In this document: positions 17,761 through 25,554 of the stretch, one piece after another
Position numbering within the stretch: the first letter of the stretch is position 1
How the letters are laid out: every line of letters begins with the position of its first letter
DNA from: Gammaproteobacteria bacterium UBA2965
GTDB lineage: Bacteria > Pseudomonadota > Gammaproteobacteria > Pseudomonadales > Azotimanducaceae
Assembly: GCA_002348385.1 (NCBI GenBank)
Contig: DEBD01000029.1
Location: forward strand, 22,602 to 86,601
Reading direction: 5' to 3'
DNA length: 64,000 nucleotides
Made by a program: the position numbers and the translations under genes
Notes under the pieces: generated by a model
Seen by the model: the letters and a program-made list of their open reading frames with translations, nothing else
The model's database searches: none
What the model was told of the DNA's origin: nothing

Positions 17761-17770
17761 TGGCGTGAGG

Positions 17771-18817
17771 TTACTCCCGGGGAGGGCGCGTGCCTGCCGT
17801 GGCAACCAGAACCAGTTGTTCATCGTTGCGCTGAATGCTCAGGGAAAGCTTGCTGCCCGGGGCGGTGCGCGCAATCTGTCGGGTTACCATGGTGGGGCTG
17901 GCGGCCGGCCGGCCGTCGATGGCCAGTATCAGGTCGCCGGGCAGCAGGCCAGCCGCGTGCGCCGGCCCGCTGGGCTCGACACCGGCGACCTCAAGGCCCA
18001 TCCCCGCTCCGCGGTAGTTCGCCAGCGCTGCGCCCAGGTAGCCTCGGGTGACGCGGCCGGTAGCCACGATCTCCTCGAGGATGCTCATGGCCAGCTTTAC
18101 TGGCACGGCAAAACCGATGCCTTCGGCACCTCCCGAGCGGCTGAATATCAGCGTGTTGATGCCTACCAGCCGGCCGGCGACGTCTATCAGCGCACCGCCT
18201 GAATTGCCCGGGTTGATGGCAGCGTCGGTCTGCAGGAAGTCGTCGTAAAGACTGCTGATACCGGCGCGGCCCTTGGCACTGATGATGCCACTAGATACCG
18301 TCTGCCCAATACCGAAAGGGTTGCCGATGGCCAGCACCAGGTCGCCCACCTCCAGATCGTCCGATGAGCCCATGGGTATGGCCGTTAGGCCGCGAACCTG
18401 CACCCGGATCACTGCCAGATCGGTTTCTGGGTCGCTGCCCACCACCGTAGCAGTGGTGGCCTGCCCATCCGCAAACGCCACCAGAATTTCATCCGCGCCG
18501 GCGATCACATGGTTGTTGGTGAGGACGTAACCGTCTTTGCGCACGATCACACCCGACCCGAGAGAGCTTTGGGTGTGGTCACGACCGTAACTGGAAAAAC
18601 GTTCGCACCACTCGCGAAAACGCGGAATTTCGCAGACGGGCGGCTGCACCACTTTGGTGGAGTAGATATTGACCACCGACGGTGCGGCCCGTTTGACCGC
18701 TTCTGCATAGCCCGGCTTGCCTTCCGGGGTGGGGCGCAGGCCCGCCACTATGACCAGCAGGCCGACTAGGGCGCCCACTGCGGCTGGCACGAGGATGTAC
18801 CGGATGAGCTGCTGCAT
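17771..18817 (-). CDS. DegS/AlgW-type periplasmic serine protease
   Basis: Membrane-anchored HtrA protease that senses misfolded outer-membrane proteins and starts RseA/MucA cleavage in the sigma-E stress response. From ATG at 18817 it is 348 aa: one N-terminal transmembrane helix (about 8-27), a trypsin-like domain with triad His103, Asp133 and Ser206 (NNHVI, TDLAV, GNSGG), and a single PDZ domain (about 250-340). One PDZ domain and the membrane anchor favour DegS/AlgW over DegP. A short segment with two cysteines (62 and 71) lies before the protease domain. It is convergent with hisD and divergent from zapE. Confidence 0.92.
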   Translation of the reverse strand: MQQLIRYILVPAAVGALVGLLVIVAGLRPTPEGKPGYAEAVKRAAPSVVNIYSTKVVQPPVCEIPRFREWCERFSSYGRDHTQSSLGSGVIVRKDGYVLTNNHVIAGADEILVAFADGQATTATVVGSDPETDLAVIRVQVRGLTAIPMGSSDDLEVGDLVLAIGNPFGIGQTVSSGIISAKGRAGISSLYDDFLQTDAAINPGNSGGALIDVAGRLVGINTLIFSRSGGAEGIGFAVPVKLAMSILEEIVATGRVTRGYLGAALANYRGAGMGLEVAGVEPSGPAHAAGLLPGDLILAIDGRPAASPTMVTRQIARTAPGSKLSLSIQRNDEQLVLVATAGTRPPRE

Positions 18818-18926
18818 GGGGCGCGACGTTAGCAGAAAACCGGTGGCCCGGAGCGCTTTTCGCGGTGCCGGTGGCAAGCGCTTACTTGTTTGCACGGTTC
18901 GGCGGGCTGCGGCTAAAGTGCGACAG

Positions 18927-20006
18927 ATGTCGCCACAACAACGATACGAACAGCTTCTGCGCGGTGAAGGGTTCTCCGATGACCCTGCACAGCGTCGAAC
19001 AATGACGCTGCTTGATGATCTGTATCACCGCCTGCGCGCCCGGCGCCACCGCGGTTGGTTGGCGCGCCTGCCCTGGCGGCGCCCGGCAGCCTTGCAGGGG
19101 CTGTACCTGTGGGGCGGCGTGGGCCGCGGTAAGACTCTCCTCATGGACACTTTTTATGAATGTTTGCCGGCGAACAACCGACTGCGCTTGCACTTCCACC
19201 GGTTCATGCAGCGCGTGCACCGCGATTTAAAGGGTTTGGCGGGGACCTCCAATCCCCTTGACGCGGTGGCGGCGCGTTTCGCGGACGAGTCCGATGTGTT
19301 GTGTTTCGATGAGTTTTTCGTATCGGATATCGGTGATGCGATGATTCTGGCGGAGCTGCTCGAAGGCCTGTTCTCCCGTGGGGTGACCCTCGTGGCCACC
19401 TCCAACGTGGCGCCTCGGGGTTTGTATGAAAATGGCCTTCAGCGCGCGCGCTTCCTGCCCGCCATCGATCTGATCGAGCAGAACACCCTGGTCCACGAAC
19501 TGGACGCTGGGGTCGATTACCGGTTGCGGGTGCTCGAGCGTGCGGAGATTTACCACTGGCCGCTGGACGAAGGGGCCATGGACACCCTGGCGCGCAGTTT
19601 CGACGCTCTTGCGGTGGAGCCCCCGGAGCGAGACGTGGCGCTGGAGATCGAGGGCCGTGAGATCAGCGCCCGCCAGGTGGCTGAAGATGTGGCCTGGTTC
19701 GACTTTGCCGAGATTTGCGAGGGGCCACGCAGCCAGAATGACTACATCGAGCTAGCTCGCATCTTTCATGCGGTGCTGGTCAGCGGCGTGCCCGTGTTCA
19801 CGTGGCGTAACGAGGACGCGGCGAGGCGCTTCATCAGCCTGGTCGACGAGTTCTACGATCACGACGTGAAGCTCATCTTGTCGGCCCAGGCCGATGTGCC
19901 GGCGCTGTATCAGGGCGAGCGTCTACGCTTCGAGTTCGAACGCACCGCGAGCCGGTTGCTGGAGATGCAATCTCACGACTATCTGGCCCGCTCCCACCGG
20001 GCCTGA
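18927..20006 (+). CDS. zapE: Cell division protein ZapE (AFG1-family ATPase)
   Basis: ZapE is an AFG1-like ATPase reported to act at the Z-ring during constriction. From ATG at 18927 the protein is 359 aa. It has Walker A GGVGRGKTLL, Walker B VLCFDEFFVSD and the family stretch LVATSNVAPRGLYENGLQR. The longer reading from 18717 runs antisense through the degS-like gene and is rejected. It is followed by a promoter-bearing gap and the rplM-rpsI pair, the common gammaproteobacterial neighbourhood. Confidence 0.94.
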   Translation: MSPQQRYEQLLRGEGFSDDPAQRRTMTLLDDLYHRLRARRHRGWLARLPWRRPAALQGLYLWGGVGRGKTLLMDTFYECLPANNRLRLHFHRFMQRVHRDLKGLAGTSNPLDAVAARFADESDVLCFDEFFVSDIGDAMILAELLEGLFSRGVTLVATSNVAPRGLYENGLQRARFLPAIDLIEQNTLVHELDAGVDYRLRVLERAEIYHWPLDEGAMDTLARSFDALAVEPPERDVALEIEGREISARQVAEDVAWFDFAEICEGPRSQNDYIELARIFHAVLVSGVPVFTWRNEDAARRFISLVDEFYDHDVKLILSAQADVPALYQGERLRFEFERTASRLLEMQSHDYLARSHRA

Positions 20007-20033
20007 GGCCGGCAAAGGGCGCTGCAGCGGCGG

Positions 20034-20062
20034 TTGTAATGGTTAGGTCGCTTCGCTACCAT
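20034..20062 (+). promoter_or_regulatory. Candidate sigma-70 promoter for rplM-rpsI
   Basis: TTGTAA at 20034-20039 and TACCAT at 20057-20062 are separated by 17 bases in the zapE–rplM gap. This would give a leader of about 30 bases before the rplM ATG. Motif inference only. A similar CGCTACCATT sequence precedes aceE (58911-58920). Confidence 0.45.
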
Positions 20063-20100
20063 TCGCGCTCCCAAAATCCCGGCCAGTGCGTACTACAAAA

Positions 20101-20529
20101 ATGAAAACCGTGAGCGTGCGAGCGCAAGACGTGCAGAGAAGCTGGCTGGTTGTCGACGCGGATGGCCGGACCCTGGGCCGTTTGGCAACGGAAATTGCCC
20201 GCCGACTGCGCGGCAAACACAAGCCTGAATACACCCCCCACGTGGATACCGGCGATTACATCATCGTCGTCAATGCGGAAAAGGTGCGGGTGACCGGGAA
20301 CAAGACCGCGGACAAGATGTACTACCGGCACAGTGGTTATCCGGGGGGTATCAAATCGATCAGCTTCGAGCATCTGCGTGAAAAGCATCCGGAGCGAATT
20401 ATCGAAAAAGCGGTGAAAGGGATGCTGCCGCGCAATCCGCTGGGGCGCGCTATGTTCAAAAAGCTCAAGGTCTACGCCGGAGCGGAACACCCTCATAGCG
20501 CCCAACAGCCGCAACCTCTGGAGATATAG
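20101..20529 (+). CDS. rplM: 50S ribosomal protein L13
   Basis: L13 is an early-assembly 50S protein. Starting at ATG 20101 gives 142 aa, exactly the E. coli length. Characteristic segments are WLVVDADGRTLGRLATEIA, GKHKPEYTPHVDTGDYI, YYRHSGYPGG and GMLPRNPLGR. An in-frame GTG at 20086 would add five residues and is less likely. It forms an operon with rpsI (4-base gap). Confidence 0.98.
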   Translation: MKTVSVRAQDVQRSWLVVDADGRTLGRLATEIARRLRGKHKPEYTPHVDTGDYIIVVNAEKVRVTGNKTADKMYYRHSGYPGGIKSISFEHLREKHPERIIEKAVKGMLPRNPLGRAMFKKLKVYAGAEHPHSAQQPQPLEI

Positions 20530-20533
20530 TCAC

Positions 20534-20920
20534 ATGGCGCAGACCTACGGCACCGGTCGCCGCAAAACGTCCACGGCGCGTGTTTTTCTGGCCGCCGGAG
20601 ACGGCAAGATTTCGGTGAACAACCAGCCTCTCGATGAGTATTTCGGCCGCGAGACCGCCCGCATGATTGTCCGCCAGCCTCTGGATGTGGCTGAGTTGGC
20701 AGACAAACTGGATGTGAAGGTGACGGTGTGTGGTGGTGGAAACTCCGGTCAGGCCGGCGCCATCCGGCACGGTATAGCGCGAGCCCTGGTAGAGCACGAT
20801 GAGTCGCTGCGGCTTTCCATGCGTCGAGCCGGGTTCCTGACCCGTGACGCACGCGCGGTAGAGCGCAAGAAAGTGGGATTGCACAAAGCCCGCAAGCGTC
20901 CTCAATACTCCAAGCGATAG
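20534..20920 (+). CDS. rpsI: 30S ribosomal protein S9
   Basis: S9 reaches the 30S P site with its basic C-terminal tail. The product is 128 aa with YGTGRRKTSTARVFL near the N-terminus, GGGNSGQAGAIRHGIARAL and the typical ending ARKRPQYSKR. It is co-transcribed with rplM. petA follows after about 100 bases. Confidence 0.98.
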   Translation: MAQTYGTGRRKTSTARVFLAAGDGKISVNNQPLDEYFGRETARMIVRQPLDVAELADKLDVKVTVCGGGNSGQAGAIRHGIARALVEHDESLRLSMRRAGFLTRDARAVERKKVGLHKARKRPQYSKR

Positions 20921-21022
20921 ATTTGGTGTGCGCCACGGCGCGTCAAACCGTGGTTCGGAACGGGCTGGCGCGGGGCCTATGTTAAACTTCGCGGTTTGTT
21001 GACAGATTGTTGGGGGCGAGCT

Positions 21023-21670
21023 TTGAGCTCTACGCAGAGTGCGGACGCGGGCGCGATTCCAGAATCGCTGGACCCCGAAGCGGTAAATAAAGAACGACGT
21101 TATTTTCTCATAGGTGCCTCTCTGGTTACCGGCGCAATCGGCGCCGGGTTTGCCGCGGTACCCTTCGTCCGCTCCTGGGCGCCCAGTGCCAAAGCGCGGG
21201 CCGCCGGCGCACCGGTGACCGTGGATATCAGCAAACTTCGCCCGGGTGAGATGTTGGGCCCCACGCCGGCGTGGCGTGGCAAGCCGGTGTTCGTGGTCTC
21301 CCGAGACGAGGCCGCGGTTGCGAGGCTGCAGCAGAACGGCGATTCCCTGGCGGATCCGCTGTCGGAAAACACCGAAATGCAGCCGGATTACGCTCAGAAC
21401 TCCTGGCGCGCGCGACGCCCCGAGTTGGGTATCTACCTGGGGCTGTGCACGCACCTGGGCTGCTCACCCAAGTATCACGGGGAGATCAAGCCGGAGCCAT
21501 TCGATCCCAATTGGCAAGGCGGCTTTTTCTGCCCCTGCCATGGATCTCGATTCGATCTCGCCGGCAGGGTGGCCTCCGGTCTCCCGGCGCCGGACAACCT
21601 GGAGGTTCCACCACACTATTACGCCAGCGATACCATAGTGGTGATAGGCCTGGACGAGGAGGCTGCCTGA
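21023..21670 (+). CDS. petA: Ubiquinol–cytochrome c reductase Rieske iron-sulfur subunit
   Basis: The Rieske protein of the bc1 complex carries a 2Fe-2S cluster that takes an electron from ubiquinol and passes it to cytochrome c1. Cluster ligands lie in CTHLGC and CPCHGS. An N-terminal ERRYFLIGASLVTGAIG segment is the membrane anchor and resembles a Tat signal. The start is inferred as TTG at 21023 behind GGGGGCGAG (215 aa); another TTG at 20996 would add nine residues. Its stop overlaps the petB ATG. Confidence 0.93.
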   Translation: MSSTQSADAGAIPESLDPEAVNKERRYFLIGASLVTGAIGAGFAAVPFVRSWAPSAKARAAGAPVTVDISKLRPGEMLGPTPAWRGKPVFVVSRDEAAVARLQQNGDSLADPLSENTEMQPDYAQNSWRARRPELGIYLGLCTHLGCSPKYHGEIKPEPFDPNWQGGFFCPCHGSRFDLAGRVASGLPAPDNLEVPPHYYASDTIVVIGLDEEAA

Positions 21671-22992
21671 TGTCGGAGTCGCAAACCTCTTCAAAGCTCG
21701 CTCAAACCTGGACCGGTTTTGTGGGATGGGTAGACGAGCGCTTTCCGCTCACGGAAACGTTCGAATACCACATGTCCAAGTACTACGCGCCGAAGAACTT
21801 CAACTTCTGGTACGTGTTCGGTGTGCTCTCCATCGTGGTGCTGGTGATGCAGCTGCTTACCGGTATCTGGCTGACCATGAACTACGTGCCCAGCGGCGAG
21901 GCGGCATTCGCATCGGTGGAATACATCATGCGCGAAGTGGAGTACGGGTGGCTGCTGCGCTATCTCCATTCCACCGGCGCTTCGGCCTTTTTCGTGGTTG
22001 TATACCTGCATATGTTCCGCGGCCTGATGTACGGCTCGTATCGCAAGCCGCGTGAGCTGTTGTGGTTAATCGGCATGGCGATCTTCGTGTGTCTCATGGC
22101 CGAAGGCTTCTTCGGCTACCTGCTGCCCTGGGGCAATATGTCCTATTGGGGCGCCCAGGTGATCGTTTCTCTGGTTGGCGCCATTCCGCTGATCGGTCCG
22201 GATCTCATGGAGTGGGTGCGCGGTGACTTCCTCATGTCCGGGATCACCCTGAACCGATTTTTTGCGCTGCATGTGGTGGCGCTGCCACTGGTGCTGGTGA
22301 TGCTGGTGTTCGTGCATATAGTCGCGCTTCACCACGTGGGGTCGAACAATCCCGACGGAATCGAGATCAAGCAGAACAAGGATGCCAATGGCATTCCCCG
22401 TGACGGCATTCCGTTTCACCCGCACTACACCATTGGCCACGATCTGCCGGCTGTGGTGATCTTTCTGTTCGTCTTCTGCGCCGTGGTGTTCTACGCACCT
22501 GAAATGGGCGGGTACTTCCTCGAGAAGCCGAACTTCGAAGAAGCCAATCCGCTCAAAACCCCCGAGCACATCGCGCCGGTGTGGTACTACACCCCCTACT
22601 ACGCCATGTTGCGGGCAACCACATACCCGTTCCTGGGCATCGCCGCCAAGTTCTGGGGATTGGTCGTTATGGCTGGCGCCATCGTATTGCCGGCGGTATT
22701 GCCATGGCTCGACCGGAGTCCGGTGAGGTCCATCCGCTACAAGGGCATGTATTCCAAGGTGATGCTGGCCATCCTCGTGTTCAGCTTTTTCATTCTGGGC
22801 TATCTGGGCACCATTCCACCGTCGCCCGAAGCTACGCTTCTGGCGCAGGTCTGCACTATTCTGTATTTCGCCTACTTCGTGCTCATGCCATGGTATACGC
22901 GGGTGGAGCAGTGCAAACCGGTGCCCGAGCGGGTGACCGGCGGCCACGGTGCCAAGGCGAAACTTAGCGAGGCGGGGGAGGCATCATCGTGA
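21670..22992 (+). CDS. petB: Cytochrome b of the bc1 complex
   Basis: Cytochrome b holds the Qo and Qi quinone sites and two b haems in the inner membrane. From ATG at 21670 (overlapping the petA TGA) the protein is 440 aa with about eight membrane helices. Haem-ligand histidines lie in RYLHSTGASAFFVVVYLHM and FFALHVVALPL/FVHIVALHH. The Qo-site motif appears as PEMGG (usual PEWY region shifted in the C-terminal half, around THPIAPVWYYTPYYAMLR-like sequence). The long reading from 21271 is out of frame with petA and is not used. Confidence 0.95.
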   Translation: MSESQTSSKLAQTWTGFVGWVDERFPLTETFEYHMSKYYAPKNFNFWYVFGVLSIVVLVMQLLTGIWLTMNYVPSGEAAFASVEYIMREVEYGWLLRYLHSTGASAFFVVVYLHMFRGLMYGSYRKPRELLWLIGMAIFVCLMAEGFFGYLLPWGNMSYWGAQVIVSLVGAIPLIGPDLMEWVRGDFLMSGITLNRFFALHVVALPLVLVMLVFVHIVALHHVGSNNPDGIEIKQNKDANGIPRDGIPFHPHYTIGHDLPAVVIFLFVFCAVVFYAPEMGGYFLEKPNFEEANPLKTPEHIAPVWYYTPYYAMLRATTYPFLGIAAKFWGLVVMAGAIVLPAVLPWLDRSPVRSIRYKGMYSKVMLAILVFSFFILGYLGTIPPSPEATLLAQVCTILYFAYFVLMPWYTRVEQCKPVPERVTGGHGAKAKLSEAGEASS

Positions 22993-23723
22993 AGGCGCGT
23001 ACCCTGGGTAGTGCTGTGCTGGCATTTTTCCTGTCCGTGGGCGGTGTTTGGGCTGCGGAATCCAACTGGCCCATGCAGCCCATGGATCCGGAGCTTGAAA
23101 ACCTCCCCTCTCTGCAGAATGGCTTCAAGCTCTACGTGAACTATTGCATCGGCTGCCACTCCCTGCAGTACCAGCGCTATGAACGTACTGCGGATGATCT
23201 TGGCATCCCGCATGAGGTGGCGCTGGAAAACTTGGTATTTACGGATCAGAAGATTGGTGACCTGATGACGTCGGCCATGGATCCGGAGAAGGCCAAGCAA
23301 TGGTTTGGCGCGCCCCCGCCCGACCTCACCATGGTGACGCGCGTGCGCTCGCCCGAGTGGTTGTTCAACTACCTGAAGACCTTCTACCTGGATGACACGC
23401 GCCCCTTTGGGGTGAACAACGGCGTGTTCGCGAACGTTGGCATGCCCAACGTGCTCATGCACCTGCAGGGTGTTCAGGAATTGCAGTGCGACGCAGGGGA
23501 GGAAACCTGCACCAACCTGGTGGTTCGAGCGGGCACAGGTTCGCTTTCTGAGGAGGAATTCGACACGGCCCTCTTTGATCTGACCAACTTCCTGCATTAC
23601 GTGGCAGAGCCGGATAGATTGACTCGTCAACGCCTGGGCGTTTGGGTTCTGCTGTTCCTTGCCGTGCTGTTTGTCGTCACCAATCTGCTGGCCCGAGAGT
23701 ATCAAAAAGAGGTCAAGCACTGA
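22989..23723 (+). CDS. petC: Cytochrome c1 of the bc1 complex
   Basis: Cytochrome c1 passes electrons from the Rieske centre to soluble cytochrome c. The 244-aa precursor has a signal peptide ending near AWAAE (about residue 23), a single c-haem site CIGCH (Cys53, Cys56, His57) and one C-terminal membrane anchor (about 213-232). The axial Met is probably in NVGMPNVLMHL. The GTG start overlaps the petB stop (GTGA), completing a tight petABC operon. Confidence 0.96.
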   Translation: MKARTLGSAVLAFFLSVGGVWAAESNWPMQPMDPELENLPSLQNGFKLYVNYCIGCHSLQYQRYERTADDLGIPHEVALENLVFTDQKIGDLMTSAMDPEKAKQWFGAPPPDLTMVTRVRSPEWLFNYLKTFYLDDTRPFGVNNGVFANVGMPNVLMHLQGVQELQCDAGEETCTNLVVRAGTGSLSEEEFDTALFDLTNFLHYVAEPDRLTRQRLGVWVLLFLAVLFVVTNLLAREYQKEVKH

Positions 23724-23764
23724 CCCGACGTTTAAGGGCCCCTCCGGGTCCATAAGGTAGCCCT

Positions 23765-24400
23765 ATGAGCAGCGTAGTTACAAAGCGATCGTCCATGACC
23801 CTGTTTTCCGATGCTCGCGATCATTATTCGCATCGCGTACGCATGGTGCTGGCGGAAAAGGGCGTGACCGTGGACATCATCGATGTGGACCCGAGCCACA
23901 AGCCCGAAGACCTCGCGGAGATCAATCCCTACAACAGTTTGCCCACTCTGTTGGACCGTGATCTGGTGCTCTACGAGGCCAACGTGATCATGGAGTACCT
24001 GGACGAGCGGTTTCCACATCCCCCTCTGTTGCCTGTGTATCCTGTGCAGCGCGCGCTGTCGCGGCTGTGGATTACGCGCGTGGAGAAGGAGTGGAGCGGC
24101 CGCCTGGATGTGCTCATGGCGGGCAAGGGGCGCGAGACGGTGATCACCCGCGCACGTAAGGAGCTTCGTGAGAGCGTGATCAGCATCGCGCCCATCTTCA
24201 GCGAAAAACCCTTCTTCATGAACGAGGAGTTCACCCTGGTGGACTGCTGTGTGACGCCCATTCTGTGGCGATTGAAGCATGCGGGGATTTCACTGCCAGA
24301 ACGGTCCACCCGGCCGCTGCAGAAATACATGCAGACGATGTTTGAACGCGAGTCATTTCGGCAGAGTCTATCCGAAGCCGAAATCGAGATGCGCGATTAG
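23765..24400 (+). CDS. sspA: Stringent starvation protein A
   Basis: SspA is a glutathione-S-transferase-fold protein that binds RNA polymerase and modulates transcription under starvation. The 211-aa product shows the N-terminal thioredoxin-like region (LFSDARDHYSHRVRMVLAEK, NPYNSLPTLLDRDL) and helical C-terminal domain with WSGRLDVLMAG. The expected upstream neighbours (rpsI, petABC) and sspB immediately downstream (4-base gap) support the assignment. Confidence 0.96.
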   Translation: MSSVVTKRSSMTLFSDARDHYSHRVRMVLAEKGVTVDIIDVDPSHKPEDLAEINPYNSLPTLLDRDLVLYEANVIMEYLDERFPHPPLLPVYPVQRALSRLWITRVEKEWSGRLDVLMAGKGRETVITRARKELRESVISIAPIFSEKPFFMNEEFTLVDCCVTPILWRLKHAGISLPERSTRPLQKYMQTMFERESFRQSLSEAEIEMRD

Positions 24401-24404
24401 GCCG

Positions 24405-24797
24405 ATGGCCGCCCTCTCGAGGCAACCCTACCTGCTGCGAGCGATGTACGAGTGGATTGTGGACAGCGGGCTGACTCCCTACGTTCTCATTGCCCACGGG
24501 CCGAAGGTACGGGTTCCGTTACAGCATGTCCGTGACGGCAAGATCGTTCTCAACATCTCCCCCACGGCAATCGGTGATCTGGAGTTGGGCAACGAGATGG
24601 TGACCTTTGCGGGCCGCTTCTCGGGCAATCATTTCGATGTGGAATTACCCGTTGGCAACATACAGGCGATCTACGCCAAAGAAACCTCCGAAGGCATGAT
24701 GTTCGAGGCGGAACCGGAAGCTCAGCGGGACGACGATGAGACTGCCGACGAGCCGACTAAGGGCAAGGGCGCCAGCCACCTGCAGGTGATCAAGTAG
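24405..24797 (+). CDS. sspB: ClpXP protease specificity-enhancing factor SspB
   Basis: SspB tethers ssrA-tagged and other substrates to ClpX. From ATG at 24405 the product is 130 aa. It has the substrate-binding domain (RPYLLRAMYEWIVD-like start, PHVL-type PYVLIA, INISPTAI-like LNISPTAIGDL), an acidic linker, and a C-terminal ClpX-binding tail ending GASHLQVIK, close to the E. coli LRVVK end. The earlier start at 24279 overlaps sspA and is rejected. Confidence 0.96.
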   Translation: MAALSRQPYLLRAMYEWIVDSGLTPYVLIAHGPKVRVPLQHVRDGKIVLNISPTAIGDLELGNEMVTFAGRFSGNHFDVELPVGNIQAIYAKETSEGMMFEAEPEAQRDDDETADEPTKGKGASHLQVIK

Positions 24798-24836
24798 GGT
24801 AAGGCAGGGTTTTTCCACGCATTGTGAATGCCAAGT

Positions 24837-25199
24837 TCACGCCGTGCTATGCGCGCATAATTCCTGGTCGAGGTACTCGAATACCTTGACGATCTTCTCG
24901 ATTCTGGGAATGGTGCTAGCCACGCTCGCCGCGACGTCCTGGGCGCGCCGCTTGAGGTCAGCGGTGGCCACCTGCCCGGCCAGTAGTACCACACCGTTGT
25001 AGCAGGTGACGATGAGGTGGGCGTCCTTGAATCCGTCGGGGTCGGAGGCGTGTATGTCGCGCTTGACCACGGATTCGATGACTCCGTCGTCGAACATCGC
25101 GCCCGGGGTCCGGATTCTGGGGTCGCTAGTGAGTGCCGAGCAGCCCCAAAGCGTGGCGAAGAGCGAAGTGACTATCCATAGCCGGGCAATGGGGTTCAG
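24837..25199 (-). CDS. BON-domain lipoprotein, shortened DolP/YraP-like
   Basis: Outer-membrane lipoprotein related to DolP (YraP), which supports envelope integrity. The protein has a lipobox ending TLWGC and only one BON domain (DDGVIESVVKRDI to RIEKI), followed directly by VKVFEYLDQEL, which resembles the end of the second BON domain of DolP. E. coli DolP is 191 aa with two BON domains. The start is unusual. CTG at 25199, four bases after the yraN stop, gives a clean 19-residue lipoprotein signal and a 120-aa product. TTG codons at 25271 or 25265 would give a long leader overlapping yraN. No gmhA/diaA gene lies between yraN and this gene. Confidence 0.8.
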   Translation of the reverse strand: MNPIARLWIVTSLFATLWGCSALTSDPRIRTPGAMFDDGVIESVVKRDIHASDPDGFKDAHLIVTCYNGVVLLAGQVATADLKRRAQDVAASVASTIPRIEKIVKVFEYLDQELCAHSTA

Positions 25200-25203
25200 G
25201 TGG

Positions 25204-25551
25204 CTAGAACGCGTGGGGCAACCAGTCGATCCGTGAAGGGTAGTTTCGCTTCGATACGCAGACAACGTCAAATCGGCAGGGCCACTGAGCGAAGGCGGGT
25301 TGGCGCATCAGAAAGTGGCTTGTCGCTCGGCGCAGTCGCTGCTGCTTGGCGTACGTTACCGACTCGAACCCTGAACCGAAATCCGGGTGGTGGCGTATGC
25401 GTACTTCGACAATGACGAGCACGCGCGATTGGGTCATGATGAGATCCAGTTCCCCCAGTCGGCATCGGTAGTTGCGCTCTACCAGAGTGAGACCGCGCTC
25501 GGAAAGGTATGCCAGGGCCGCGTCTTCGCCCCATGCACCGGCGTTCGCCAG
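25204..25551 (-). CDS. YraN family (UPF0102) endonuclease-like protein
   Basis: YraN proteins have a restriction-endonuclease-like fold of unsettled function. The core is complete: GAWGEDAALAYL, RNYRCRLGELDLI, the catalytic-type IVEVR, then SVTYAKQQRLRRA and CRFDVV. No ATG, GTG or TTG occurs between the lpoA stop (25555-25557) and this core. The only candidate is CTG at 25551, three bases after that stop, giving 115 aa. The ATG at 25437 would delete the GELD motif. The frame is the same as lpoA's, so TGA readthrough would also fuse the two. Confidence 0.85.
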   Translation of the reverse strand: MANAGAWGEDAALAYLSERGLTLVERNYRCRLGELDLIMTQSRVLVIVEVRIRHHPDFGSGFESVTYAKQQRLRRATSHFLMRQPAFAQWPCRFDVVCVSKRNYPSRIDWLPHAF

Positions 25552-25554
25552 TGC

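Noticed and set aside
21271..21669. N-terminal extension of cytochrome b by 133 residues.
   Set aside because: This stretch is petA in another frame; cytochrome b clearly begins at the ATG overlapping the petA stop.
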